A stretch of 64,000 bases of DNA from Mantamonas sphyraenae (taxonomy: Eukaryota; CRuMs; Mantamonadidae): positions 62,001-126,000 of the forward strand of contig JAPMXV010000034.1 of assembly GCA_026936335.1 (NCBI GenBank). The letters run 5' to 3'. The position numbers and the translations under genes were made by a program. The notes beneath the pieces were generated by a model. The model was given only the letters and a program-made list of their open reading frames with translations. It was not told where the DNA came from and did no database searches. This document shows, piece by piece, positions 46,860 to 56,980 of the stretch (positions are counted from its first letter, which is position 1; the number at the start of each line of letters is the position of its first letter).

Positions 46860-49319
46860 TCATCCTCGCAGGAAACCCGACGAATGGTTGCGCATCTCGG
46901 CGCGGTAGGGCTTGGAGCGGCTCTGCACCTTGCGCACAATAAGAACAATGACCAGGATGAGGAAAATGACGCCAACGGCACCGGTGGCGACCATGGAGAG
47001 GACAAAGAGAGTCATCTCTTCGCCTGCAAGGATGGACGGCGGACCCTCGGGTCCATAGTTGCCGGGGCCACCGCGCGGACCCAGCAGCAGGAGTGGGTTG
47101 CCCTGGAAGGCCGGGAACTTGCGGTCGCCCTGGGCCAGAGAGAGAAGGACATCGAAGCGGGGTGTTCCGATGCCTGTGCTTGCGTCCCAACCAGGGGCGG
47201 CCTTGAAGCCCGCAGGGCAGCACATGTTACCAAAGGCACTGCACCTGTTCTCGCCCTGAGTGACGTCGAAGAAGGCCTCGGGGTGCTCCTTGGCCATTTT
47301 GTACAGCCATGGGTTGATGAAGCCCATGGGCGGGAGACCACGCGCCAGACGGGCCTCGTTGAAAAGGGCAATCATGGCGGCTGTGGCCGGCGTGGAGGCG
47401 CTCGTGCCGTCGACTTGGATGTTGGTGCCGTTCCAGCGGGTGATGTAGTTGTGTCCAATGGCCGACAGATCCGGGTAGGCACGCCCCTGCTTGTTGAACA
47501 TCTTGCTGGGCGGCAGTTTGTCGCCCTGGCTCAGGTAGGCGGCCACGGCTGGGCGTTGGTAGTCGGGCATGGCAAACACGTCGCTGAAGCCACCGCCACT
47601 GGTGATGCCCGAGCCGGTGCCAGAATCGCTGACAATTTCGCCCAGGAGGGAGCACTTGAAGTCAAAGTGAAAGCTATCCTGGTTGCAGAGAGCACGTGTG
47701 TGCGTCGACCACATGGATGCACCCACGGCGGTGACGTACGGGGACGTGGGCGGGAACGAGGGACGGAAGCGGTAGCACTCGGAGACGTTTGTGCGCACGG
47801 GAGTGTCACTGACGCCATCGTCACCCGAGGCAAAGAGGATGGTCATGCCACGCAGGCCAGCAGCCATGAATTGCTGGTTCAGCGCCTGCATCTGAGCGTT
47901 GGTCATGTCAATCTCGTCGTCGCCGTACGAGACACTGTGAACGTAGATGGTCTTGGAGGAGGCCAGCACTTGCTGCATCCATACGTGGAAGGGTTCCATC
48001 TGGGCAGCCGAGCTCTCCACGCTCCAAAAGGTGGTTTCGATGCCCGGGGCCACGCCGATGATGTACTCAATGTCCAAGGTGGCCTCTCCACCCGGCTGGT
48101 TGGCAATGTTGGGGCCAATGAGCTTGATGTTGCTGAGGGCAGGGTCGATGTTGTTGTCAGCCAGGAAGTTGTCCATGTCGGCGGGGCTGTAGTACTGCTC
48201 GAGAAACTCGGCCACAGCCATGGAATTGTTGGTGGCCTTGGATCCTACGTAGGGAATGCGGTAGTAATCGCGAAGGGAGGCCGGGGTGGCCAGCTGACCA
48301 CCGTAGATGGCCACTGGGTTGACAAAGGCATCGCCTGTGGAGGCGTCGGCAAACACAGGGCGCAGGCTCAACACAATGGGCACATAGTTGCGCAACCCCT
48401 TGATGGCAGTGTTGCACACCACCGTGGAGGCATCCTGCAACTTGGCAGAGCAGATGCTGCCCCACACTCCGGGCCAGTGGCGACACTGTTTGCACATGCC
48501 CAGCGACACGGTGTGTGTCTCGTTGTGCTTCTCCTGCGTCGTGTACTCAAAGGTCACCTGGAAGGAGGCCAAGGTTGAGCCGTGGTCGGAACAGGGCTGC
48601 TGCTCGTTGGTGGAGAAGGCGCCGTCCTTGCACCGCGGGGCAATGAGCGTGGGAAGTTGCGTGTCACCGTTTCGCAGACGCAGTACCATGGGAGCAGACG
48701 AGGAGGCAGTCGGGGCACCAGCGTGGGCGTCGGCGTCGGAAGAGACAGAGACGGGGGTTGCGTCGCGATTGGTGGTGTCGATGTGGTCGTGGCTATCCAC
48801 ACGGAGTTTGAGCGCGGGGAAAGAGTCCACGCCGAAAATCACCACGCGATGTTCGGCGAGGGTTTTGTGCAGAGTAGGCTTCTGCAGCGTGCGCGTAAAC
48901 ACCTTGCCTGTGTCGCGATGACGATAGGCACGCAACTGGACGCCAAACTCGCGCTGGATGGCCTCGACAGTGGCGTCGACGGCAAAGATGTTGCCTGTGT
49001 CGGCTGCGTGGACACGGCCGTCGACGCTGAGGGCGGCGAGATGCTGCTGGACGGCACTCGACGAGGGCATTATGGAACGCAGCTGGTCGACAGAGAGGTA
49101 GCGACCGTAGCGAGGCGAGTCTGGGTTGCTGACGTCGTACAGGAGGCTTTCAAGACGCGCATGTGCATCGTCGTCGAGAGCCAAGTAGGCGTGGATGCGC
49201 AGCAGTTGGTCGGCCTGCACCGGCTGGTCGACAGGCTGCCAACCGTGGGGCAAAGGGCGCGCCTGAATGGACACTGCGAGGAAGCAGAGGCAGAGGGCGA
49301 ATGCGACGAGGCGAGCCAT
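46860..49319 (-). CDS. Sedolisin (S53) tripeptidyl-peptidase-like protease with C-terminal membrane anchor
   Basis: Intronless, 819 residues. A signal peptide (MARLVAFALCLCFLAVSIQA) is followed by a pro-domain (YGRYLSVDQLRS, VDATVEAIQREFGVQL). A ~200-residue insert of unclear fold comes next, then the catalytic domain. The S53 triad is visible: Glu412 and Asp416 in GGEATLDIEYIIGVAPG, and Ser640 in DGTSASTPATAA; the oxyanion Asp lies in FASGDDGV. TFWSVESSAA and GGGFSDVFA are also typical. After the domain a hydrophobic helix (LSMVATGAVGVIFLILVIVLIV) and a short basic tail anchor it, unusual for the family. A lysosomal or cell-surface acid protease is inferred. The frame is open far upstream, but the signal peptide sets the start. 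Confidence 0.93.
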   Translation of the reverse strand: MARLVAFALCLCFLAVSIQARPLPHGWQPVDQPVQADQLLRIHAYLALDDDAHARLESLLYDVSNPDSPRYGRYLSVDQLRSIMPSSSAVQQHLAALSVDGRVHAADTGNIFAVDATVEAIQREFGVQLRAYRHRDTGKVFTRTLQKPTLHKTLAEHRVVIFGVDSFPALKLRVDSHDHIDTTNRDATPVSVSSDADAHAGAPTASSSAPMVLRLRNGDTQLPTLIAPRCKDGAFSTNEQQPCSDHGSTLASFQVTFEYTTQEKHNETHTVSLGMCKQCRHWPGVWGSICSAKLQDASTVVCNTAIKGLRNYVPIVLSLRPVFADASTGDAFVNPVAIYGGQLATPASLRDYYRIPYVGSKATNNSMAVAEFLEQYYSPADMDNFLADNNIDPALSNIKLIGPNIANQPGGEATLDIEYIIGVAPGIETTFWSVESSAAQMEPFHVWMQQVLASSKTIYVHSVSYGDDEIDMTNAQMQALNQQFMAAGLRGMTILFASGDDGVSDTPVRTNVSECYRFRPSFPPTSPYVTAVGASMWSTHTRALCNQDSFHFDFKCSLLGEIVSDSGTGSGITSGGGFSDVFAMPDYQRPAVAAYLSQGDKLPPSKMFNKQGRAYPDLSAIGHNYITRWNGTNIQVDGTSASTPATAAMIALFNEARLARGLPPMGFINPWLYKMAKEHPEAFFDVTQGENRCSAFGNMCCPAGFKAAPGWDASTGIGTPRFDVLLSLAQGDRKFPAFQGNPLLLLGPRGGPGNYGPEGPPSILAGEEMTLFVLSMVATGAVGVIFLILVIVLIVRKVQSRSKPYRAEMRNHSSGFLRG

Positions 49320-49417
49320 TGCAAGCGGCAAGTTTGGGGGAATGGTTGGATCGCGAAGAGGGTGCGATGCATGGCACAAACCAATCAAACAGGCAGAGAG
49401 GGGAAGGAGAACCAAGC

Positions 49418-50526
49418 ATGAGCAACAAGACAGCGTTTGAGTATGCTTACCACACATACTTGGAAAGCAAGGAGAGCGTGGACGACAGGTCGCTGGACAA
49501 GGAGTGTCTGCAGCTGGTGCGTGGGGGTGTCGAGGCACACATGGCAAGTGAGAAAGGTCAATCGGGGGCACCATTCCGTGTGGTGGAGGTTGCAGCTGGG
49601 GTGGGTGCGATGGTGGAGCGGCTGGTGCGGCTAGACACGTTTGCATCGTCGTCTGCAGAGTCGGAGCTCTTTGTGACGTATACGGCCATGGATTTGGAGG
49701 AGGAAAACTTGAAGAGCGCACAGAAGCGGCTGTTGGACATGGGAAAACGCATGGGCGTGGAGGTGGAGGTTGTCGAGGCTTTCGGGGGCGAGGAAGGGAG
49801 CAAGAGGAGTGTGGTGCGGCTGGCGTCCCTTGGGCTGGAGGTGACACTCCAGCAGGCAGACGTGTATGAGTTTTGTGCAGAGCAGGCGAAGAGCGGAGAC
49901 ACATGGGATCTGCTGGTGTGCTGTGCGTTTCTGGATCTGTTTGATGTGCAAGAAATGCTGCGTGTGCTTCTGGGCCTCGTGCGGCAAGGGGGTTGGTTCT
50001 ATATCCCGATCTCTTTTGACGGGGCCACACGATTCAAACCCACCATCGACCGAGACTACGACAAACACATCGAGGATGTGTTTCATGCGAGTATGAACGC
50101 ACGGGTGGACCGGAACGGCAAGCTTATTGGTGACTCGCACTCGGGCAGCTCGATCTTGGTCCATCTACGTGACATCGGTGCGGATGTACACCATGTTGGG
50201 AGCTCGTCGTGGATTGTGCGTGCCATTCGAGGTTAGTTTTTGTTTCAGGGGGTTGTGTGTCTGATAATGGTGGGGGGCGCGGCTGACTCGAAGGGTGACC
50301 CACCATCACAGATGCAGAATCGGGTACGTATGCATATCCAGCAAACGAAGAGTACTTTGTGCGATGCATCCTTCACTTTGTGGAGAAGGAAAGTCTGCTG
50401 AGTGAGGATGTGGACAACGAGGCGTTCGGTGGGTGGTTCGAACAACGGCTGCAGCAGCTGGAGGAGACGACGCTGGTGTATGTAGCACACCAAACAGACG
50501 TGTTTGGACAGTGGATGGGCGAGTGA
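49418..50526 (+). CDS. SAM-dependent methyltransferase, bacterial-like
   Basis: Two exons (49418-50231 and 50312-50526), 342 residues; donor gttagt, phase 1. The SAM motif I region is FRVVEVAAGVGAMVERLV, with YTAMDLEEENLKSA as the acidic loop after beta-2, then QADVYEF and WDLLVCCAFLDLFDV. The C-terminal part has GGWFYIPISFDGATRFKPTIDRDYDKHIEDVFHASMN followed by GDSHSGSSILVHLRDIGADVHHVGSS. That arrangement (R-F-x-P, DRDYD, GDS-tGs) recalls a family I know from bacteria; the substrate is unknown. The intron shows it is nuclear. It starts 98 bp from the divergent sedolisin ATG. Confidence 0.8.
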
Positions 50527-50582
50527 GAAAGGAAGGGTGGCGTGCGGTGGGCCAGCCAACACAAAACAAAAAACAGCGCGAG

Positions 50583-51767
50583 ATGGTTGTTGGGTCGAAG
50601 TGGATGCTTGTTGCGTGTGTGCTGGTGGTTGCTCTGATGGCAGAGGGCACACTTGGGGCTGCATACTGCGCAGGCGCGTCGTGTGCAAGCAGGTCTGATG
50701 CTGTCAAGGACAAGACCACCCTGGCCAAAGGAGACGAGGTCAGTGCGTTTGTGCACGCCCGCGGAGTGCAGGGCGGCGACCGAAAGGCGCTGTTCCTGCC
50801 GTTGCTGGACGACTACACGAGCCTGAACGTCACTGGATGTAAGTAAACTGGTTGGGCAAGAGGGAGCTTCCAATGGAGATGAGGTGCACTGACACTTGGG
50901 TGGCCCACGTGGCGCCTTGTTTCTTGCAGCTGGTTCGCTGATGCGTGCCAACGTGTCGTCGCAGATTGCGGTGGAGGTGCAGGGAGTGATGTCACCGTGG
51001 AAGTCGTTTGGCAACGGAGCGGCGTCGGTGAACTTCTGGACGGTGTTGGCCCGTGTGGTGAACGGGAAAGTGGACAAGCTGGAGTGGAACGAGGACACGT
51101 GCGCCTCGTGCACAACGGCTGGCCTGCAGTGCGTGGACAACTTTTGTGCCACAACCTATGCCAACAACGGAAACTGCAAGGACAACGCCTGCGACGTGAG
51201 GGTGAGTTTGTGACTCGTGGTAGCCGCTGGCGCCGGCGAGACGGATTTGTTGGTGGGCGTTGGGATTTGGGCGCGTGGGAAAACGGGTTCCGCGACACCA
51301 GGCTGAAGGCGGCCGACGTCTGTGTGGCGCCGTGTGGCCCTTTCTGCACGCCCATGCGGGGTCAAGCATGCAGAATGGTCGGCCACGGCGACGTGTCGTG
51401 GTTCAAGAGGGAGTGAGATGCATGTGGAAAGGGCTGCGAGCCGGGAAACTAACGCGCGGTGTGTGGTGGGTTGCGAATTGACTCGCACGGACACAGGTGT
51501 ATCTGGCGTTCTACGGTACAGACGTGAATGCACAGCCGCTGACAAGCGCAGGTAGGTGTGGCGGGAGTGACATGACAGACGCAGAGGAGGGAGGGATGGG
51601 AATGGACGGGTGTAGGGCGTTGCAAGACGCAGAGGGAAGAGCCGTCACTGACTCTGCGTGCGTATGGCTCAGGGTTGATCATGTCTCGCTTCCGCAGCTT
51701 TGGTATCAACCAAACGTATCAGTCGGGCAGGAACTTGGTGGAGAATGTGGAGGTGCCGCAGCAATAG
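50583..51767 (+). CDS. Secreted or lumenal Cys-rich protein, unrecognised
   Basis: Exons: 50583-50838, 50930-51201, 51497-51551, 51673-51767; 225 residues. An N-terminal signal peptide (WMLVACVLVVALMAEGTLGA) is followed by CAGASCASRS and a domain with LMRANVSSQIAVEVQGVMSPW. Then comes NEDTCASCTTAGLQCVDNFCATTYANNGNC with eight Cys in about 40 residues, likely disulfide bonded. The last exon (SRFRSFGINQTYQSGRN) is polar, with no membrane anchor. I do not recognise a family. The stop is 49 bp before the cornichon ATG. Confidence 0.75.
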
Positions 51768-51816
51768 AGGATTGGTTTGGAAAGCAGCGCTGGTGTCGCC
51801 AGACGTTTGTCAGAAA

Positions 51817-52741
51817 ATGGCTTGGGAGAGTTTCTTGTGGATCTGTAAGGAGAAGGCATCGATGCACACAGTGGTCACTTGGGCAGGCTAGTGTGCATAC
51901 ACATGTGTTTGGGGGCTGTGTGTGTGTGTGTGTGTGAACATGGAGGCCAGAGTGTTTCTGACACGGGAATGACAATGACGCAATGACAACGCTGCACGGA
52001 CGGCGACTGGCACACAGTGGCGTTTGTGGGTTCTGCTGCACTTTTGTTCAGCATCGTCTACGTGGTAGGTGACATGCAGGACATGGAGGCCAGGGTCATG
52101 TGCGACGGGAGGCAGAAAGGCGGAATGGGAGAGGGCCGGAACAGCTGACGCGGACGCAACGCAACGCACAGATCATCACGCTGGCGGATCTGGAGGCAGA
52201 CCACCTGAACCCGCAGGATGTATGCAAGAGGTTGAACATGTTGGTGCCCTTTGAGTTTGCAGGCCAGGCTGTGTACACTGTGGCCTTTCTGTTCTCCGGC
52301 AACTGGCTGGCGTTTGTCCTCAACCTGCCGGTGACCGCGTTCCATGCGTACAAGTGAGTTGCTGAATGCAAAGGGGCATCCAATGTGTGAACTGAGGGCA
52401 AGCTACACCATATGCTGACACACACACACACACGCACACAGGGTATACGGGGGTCGCTACGAGTACGACCAGACGGAAATCTTCAAGGTGTTGGACAAGC
52501 ATCGACGTGAGGGCCTGGTGAAGCTGGGTAAGTGAGGGACGGACGGAGGGGAAGCTGGTGCACGAGTGCACACAGCAAGCACTGACACACAAGCATCCAT
52601 GCAGCCATGTATCTGATCTTTTTCTTCTACTACCTCTACCGCATGATCCGAGCACTGGTGTCCAACAACACCAGCGGCTCCACGCTGGCACAGGCTATGG
52701 CCAAGCAGGCCCTGGAGAAGGGAGGATTCCCCATGATGTAG
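51817..52741 (+). CDS. CNIH4: Cornichon family cargo receptor
   Basis: ER cargo receptor for COPII export (Erv14/cornichon). Exons: 51817-51844 (28 nt), 52018-52064, 52172-52353, 52442-52527, 52605-52741; 159 residues. Features of the family: MAWESFLWIL...SAALLFSIVYV as helix 1, then ITLADLEADHLNPQDVCKRLN and VPFEFAGQAVYT. The last helix is MYLIFFFYYLYRMI. TEIFKVLDKHRREGLVKLA matches the helix 2/3 loop. The first exon, recovered by splice logic, is needed to give the MAW start. The subtype (CNIH1-4) is uncertain; the spacing best resembles the short, plant/fungal-like class. Confidence 0.9.
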
Positions 52742-52802
52742 AGAGAGAGAGAGCGAGAGCAAAATAGACGCCCGCGGAGGCAACCCAAACACTTTTTGCA
52801 TC

Positions 52803-53773
52803 ATGGTAGGGCAGACACCACCGAAAGCGAGGCGAGTGGCTGGTGTGGCGTTGTCGCAGGACGCGTGGCGTTGCCATGTCGTCGTCGTAGGAAAGCCAGG
52901 CAGCGGGACGGTGGCGTGGGTGGGAAGCTAACACTGTGCGTTTGCCGCAGTCTGGATCGGCCACATGCACCATCTCAGAAGATGTCGTGAACGCATACGA
53001 AAAGCTGCGTGTGCAGCGCAATGCCAATGGCGATGGAATGATCCGTAAGTGGTGGCGGGTTGGGCGATGCGGGTCGTCCTCGTCCCCAGGCTGACAAGAC
53101 GGATGTGCAGTGAAATGCGACAAGAACTCGTTGGAAGTGATTATTGAGGACATGATCGAGGTAGGGACGAGAAAGAGGGAGAGGCACAGGGATGGAGAGG
53201 AGACGAGGGGAAGACGCGAACGTGGGCGACTAACCTTTTCGTGCAGGAAACGCCGATTGATGAGGTGGCATACGACCTGCCTGCCGCCCCGCGCTACGTG
53301 ATCTACAGGTGAGTGCAACGGAAGAGTGTGGTGGGAAGCGGAGGCACAAAGAGAGCAGGAGTGGAGGGAGCAGGATAGAGGGAGCCAAGGCGCACGAAAA
53401 GCCCTCTCTTGGCGCTGACACACGCACTACACATGGCCAGCTACAAATGGGAGCGCGAGGACGGCCGTGTGCAGTACCCGATGGTGTTTATCTATTATGC
53501 GCCGCCGAGCAGCGCCATGCTGAACATGATGTACGCAAGCACAAAGGTGCTTCTGCAGCAAACGTTTGGTGAGTTCCTTTTTGCAGCGAGAACAGGCGCC
53601 TGGGGCGCCGATGCACAGAGGAGCTGACCCGTGTGTGTGACTATACCGTGTGTGTATCCACGCGTGGCCGAATGTCGTCCACAGAGAACCTCAAGTACAT
53701 GGAGGCGGCGGCAGCAGAGGACATTGATGAGGCGTGGCTGATTGAGAAGCTCAAGGGAAGCCACACTCGCTGA
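52803..53773 (+). CDS. GMFB: Glia maturation factor (GMF), ADF-H protein
   Basis: Binds Arp2/3 and promotes actin branch removal. Exons: 52803-52805 (ATG alone), 52951-53044, 53111-53160, 53247-53308, 53441-53568, 53685-53773; 141 residues, the animal length. The core reads VVNAYEKLRVQRNANGDGMILKCDKNSLEVIIEDMIEETPIDEVAYDLPAAPRYVIYSYKWEREDGRVQYPMVFIYYAPP (positions 52970-53520), matching GMF including the FIYYAPPSSA patch. The last exon ends in IEKLKGSHTR. The initiator codon is its own coding exon, with donor gtaggg directly after it; five further introns are clean. Confidence 0.95.
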
Positions 53774-53819
53774 AGCGAGTGGGTTGAGGAGTGGAACGAT
53801 GCAGGGTTCATTGGACGTG

Positions 53820-54889
53820 TCACACCGTGTCTGGCAACTCCTGAGCAAACTGTTCGTAGGCCATGGAGGACTCGTTGAGGGTTTGGACGTGGATGACCAT
53901 GGAGGCCCAGACGATGGGGTCCAGCATCTGGTGCTTGTTCGCGAGCACTTCGTTGATGCCATCAATGCACTGCTGGTTCAATTCGACATACACCTTCTTT
54001 GAATCCTCCAGCTTGGCCTCGGCCATCGGCAGCTTGGTGCTGTCGTTGGGCGGGTTCTCGGTCAGGTTCTGCACGATACGACGCTGAGCGTCGTAGTCCA
54101 GCAGCCCCTGTTTGCGCTGTGCAATCAGTGTCTTGATCTCATCAAAGGATGCTTGCAGCTCCGTCAGCGGATCCATGCACTGTGCACGCAGGTTTTCGTC
54201 CTGTACCCAGGCGGCCGCGCGCGTGTGTCCGGGTTGTCAGTGAACGCTGTTCAAGATGCTCCTTGTATACTCTCCGTTGGCCAACCTACTTGCTTCTGTC
54301 GCATGTTTGTTTCGTATGCTTGCGTGGTCTCTTTAAAGTTGGCGGCCGGCGACTGGAGCACGCTGCCCTCTCCGCAGATCTTGACAAAGTCGTCGCCCAG
54401 CGAGCTCACTGCCGAAGCCATGGCTACGCCGCGTGGACATGCGGACATACACAATACAAGGGTCAGCATAAACTCTGTTGTGGGCAGCTTACAACCGTTT
54501 GCGTGGCTGGCGACGTTGTGTTTTCGGGTTTTCTCGCCGGGATGCAAACACGGCCGGTCGCTGCCGCTGCTGCCCAGCTGCTGGATCGCATCTCCTGACC
54601 CCCCTTTGCCCTGCAACTTACTTCGGCTTACGTCCAGGTAGTACTTGTAGTCGCGAGCGAGTTTGTTGATGCGCTCTTCCATCTGCTGGAAGGCCAAATA
54701 GGCTTCGTTGAACTCGGGATCCACCGTCTCTTCGGCCCTGCCGATCTGTTGCAGGAACTGTTTGTGTGTGCGGAGCAGTGGCGCGAGTGTCAGTCGCACC
54801 CATGCACGTCCACACCTTCCTGTCCTGCTGTCGCTTACCTTTTGCTTGTTGCGTGAGTACCCGGCTTTAAGTTTGTCGAAGCGCGACAT
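53820..54889 (-). CDS. N-BAR/BAR domain protein (Rvs161/BIN3-like)
   Basis: Membrane-curving protein used in endocytosis. Exons: 54889-54839, 54757-54622, 54423-54290, 54200-53820; 233 residues. The domain is all-helical: MSRFDKLKAGYSRNKQK, then EFNEAYLAFQQMEERINKLARDYKYYL, then MASAVSSLGDDFVKICGEG. The last exon has DPLTELQASFDEIKTLIAQRKQGLLDYDAQRRIV and NQQCIDGINEVLANKHQML. No SH3 follows, as in Rvs161 or BIN3. The intron between exons 2 and 3 is open in frame and has two possible donors (gtaagc and gtaagt), so the junction may vary by three residues. It ends 46 bp from the convergent GMF stop. Confidence 0.85.
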
Positions 54890-55055
54890 TCCGATTGCAA
54901 TGGCCAAGCCGGGGGTGACACTGTGGATGGTCCACGTGCACCTGCACACAGGCAACGCCATGTACGATGCCTGGCAGGGTGTGTCCGGACACGGACACAA
55001 GGCAGATGAAAAACGGGCCCCGACGGCCCCACCGCAGCCAGCAAAAAACTCAACC
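54890..55055. promoter_or_regulatory. Divergent promoter, BAR / thioredoxin
   Basis: 166 bp between outward-facing ATGs. An in-frame upstream ATG at 54900 for thioredoxin would reduce it to 10 bp. Geometry only. Confidence 0.35.
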
Positions 55056-55528
55056 ATGAGCTCAACCGCTGGGGAACTGCGCATTATCGAAGACGACGAC
55101 GACTACAACCAGGCCGTGGAGGACGCTGGCGACAAGCTGGTAGGTTGTCGAGAGAGCGAGGCCGGTCGGAAAGCACGGCGAACAGCCGGAAGGTTTCACT
55201 CGCCACACACACACACGTACACACTGACACACGGCGTTTCATGCAGATTGTGGCCTACTTTAGCGCAACGTGGTGCGGCCCGTGCAAAATGCTGTCGCCC
55301 AAGATCAAGAAGATGGCCACAAAGTACGCTGAGAACGACGTGGTCTTTCTCAAGGTCGACGTGGACGAATGCGAGGACACCCGCGACGCCGCCGGCATCA
55401 AGGGCATGCCCACCGTCATCTTTTACAAGAACGGCAAGGTTGTCGACGAGAACAAGGGCGCCAACCACGAGAAGGTGGAGGCCAAGCTGCGTGCTGCCCT
55501 GGGTCTGGAGGAGGAGGAATCATCGTGA
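55056..55528 (+). CDS. TXN: Thioredoxin
   Basis: Cytosolic disulfide reductase. Two exons (55056-55139 and 55247-55528), 121 residues. The active site WCGPC is preserved (residues ~37-41) in FSATWCGPCKMLSPKI; the cis-Pro is in GMPTVIFYKNG. The buried Asp is in the N-terminal DYNQAVEDAG region. The acidic C-terminus is EEEESS. A longer frame from the ATG at 54900 would add ~50 residues; I took 55056 because the rest is not thioredoxin-like. Confidence 0.96.
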
Positions 55529-55725
55529 TCCTGGCCTGATCAAGTTGGACCACAAAAATGGAAATCCTGCACTGCCGTTTCTTCTTGTTCTGTGCTGATT
55601 CCCACATCGCACGGTGCACCCTGCACCACCTGTCCCACGTCCATGGCGGCAGTTGCTTTGGCCAAGCACGAACATGTCAACTCAACAATGACGTCAACGC
55701 GCGCGGCAATCCACAGAAAACAACC

Positions 55726-56886
55726 ATGGCACATCCCACCATGGAACAAAAGAGGCTGTTCATCTTGATTGCGATTGTGGCGGTGGTGGTGGTGGTACTG
55801 GGCATGGTGGCCATGAAGAACTCTCCAACAGGCACGGAAAGGACGGCACGCGTCCGTCAACACTCTGGGGTGCCGCAGAACGAGGTAGCACAGATGTCAA
55901 GCCTCAGCAGCAGCAGCAGCGACACAGCAGGGACGGTGGCACATTCGGGGCAGCAGAACGAGATGATGGCAGCTCCCATGGGTGGAGGAGCAGCTCCCAT
56001 GCGTGCCAAGCAGAAGATGCAGAGCAACAGCCGGGGCGTCGGGGACTCGGGCTCCCCGACCAATCCGATGGGGACCCGGTACGGTGACATGAACACGCAG
56101 GCCAAGGACAACAGTGTGCCTACAGGGGATCAGCTGCAGCGCATGATGATGTATACGGGTTACATGCGCATTCAGGCCCCGGACGTGGAGGCCACTCGAG
56201 ACGCACTGATGGCCGCCGTGAAAGCCAACGGGGGCTTTGTCATGTCCAGCACGGAGCAAAAGTCAGCCACTCCGCACAAGACACCTTCCAAGGACCGATG
56301 GCGCACCATGCGGTACGAGGTGCGTGTGCAGAACCTGCATGAGTTTGTGCGCAGCGTGCAAAAGCTGGGCAAGGGCGAGGTGACGGATCTCAATGTCCAT
56401 GGCCAGGACATGACCTCGGAGTATGTGGACAACGATAGCCGTCTTCGCGACCTCATTCGGTCTCGCACCCAAATGCTCAAGCTGGCCGACCAGGCAAAGA
56501 CCATCCCGGACATCCTCAATGTCCAGTCACACCTGCAGGGCCTGAGCCAGCAGATTGAAACCCTTCAGGGAAGACAGAACTGGATCCGCACCCATGCTGT
56601 GTTCTCCACACTCACCATCGACATCCAACGCGGTTCAAAGGAACCCAAACCAGCGACCCCCGTCACACTCCTCGACGAGATCTGGCGCATGTACGACGAC
56701 GCCATCGACGCATTTGTGTCCATCATTCGCCATTCCTTCCTCTCTGTGCTCTGGTTCATCTTCAACATCGTGCCTCTCCTCACCGTGGCCACTGGGATTG
56801 GTGTCGCCCTGCTCTGCGGCTTCCGCATGTTTCTGCACCACACAGGATGGACGGCCGACGGTGTGGTTGCCCCTCATGCTCACTGA
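55726..56886 (+). CDS. DUF4349-domain membrane protein
   Basis: Intronless, 386 residues. An N-terminal signal anchor (FILIAIVAVVVVVLGMVA) is followed by a Ser/Gln-rich linker. DUF4349 then follows: TGYMRIQAPDVEATRDALMAAVKANGGFVMSS, YEVRVQNLHEFVRSVQKLGKGEVTDLNVHGQDMTSEYVDNDSRLRDLIRSRTQML and LQGLSQQIETLQGRQNWIRTHAVFSTLTIDI (positions 56150-56630). A second membrane segment (VLWFIFNIVPLLTVATGIGVALLCGF) is near the C-terminus. The family is common in bacteria and its function unknown. The first ATG of the long open frame is at 55558; I prefer 55726 because ACCATGG gives a strong context and the upstream part has no anchor. Confidence 0.85.
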   Translation: MAHPTMEQKRLFILIAIVAVVVVVLGMVAMKNSPTGTERTARVRQHSGVPQNEVAQMSSLSSSSSDTAGTVAHSGQQNEMMAAPMGGGAAPMRAKQKMQSNSRGVGDSGSPTNPMGTRYGDMNTQAKDNSVPTGDQLQRMMMYTGYMRIQAPDVEATRDALMAAVKANGGFVMSSTEQKSATPHKTPSKDRWRTMRYEVRVQNLHEFVRSVQKLGKGEVTDLNVHGQDMTSEYVDNDSRLRDLIRSRTQMLKLADQAKTIPDILNVQSHLQGLSQQIETLQGRQNWIRTHAVFSTLTIDIQRGSKEPKPATPVTLLDEIWRMYDDAIDAFVSIIRHSFLSVLWFIFNIVPLLTVATGIGVALLCGFRMFLHHTGWTADGVVAPHAH

Positions 56887-56951
56887 CAATGAAAAGCACG
56901 ACCCGCTCATCATCCATGCCCGTTCACATCGCACTGGCTCATCCAAACCAA

Positions 56952-56967
56952 CCCCCCCCCCCCCCCC
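56952..56967. repeat. C homopolymer upstream of the ICMT-like ATG
   Basis: A run of about 16 C bases ends some 13 bp before the ATG at 56981. Similar long C or G runs lie at 42103-42119, in the second intron of PSMA5 and in an intron of the GT2-like gene. Confidence 0.85.
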
Positions 56968-56980
56968 ACACACATACACC

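Noticed and set aside
46746-48578. 610-codon plus-strand frame
   Set aside because: It is antisense to the sedolisin gene, which has a complete domain set; no domain is visible in this frame.
49320-50030. Upstream extension of the sedolisin frame by 237 codons
   Set aside because: It has no domain, overlaps the methyltransferase gene, and the signal peptide fits the ATG at 49319.
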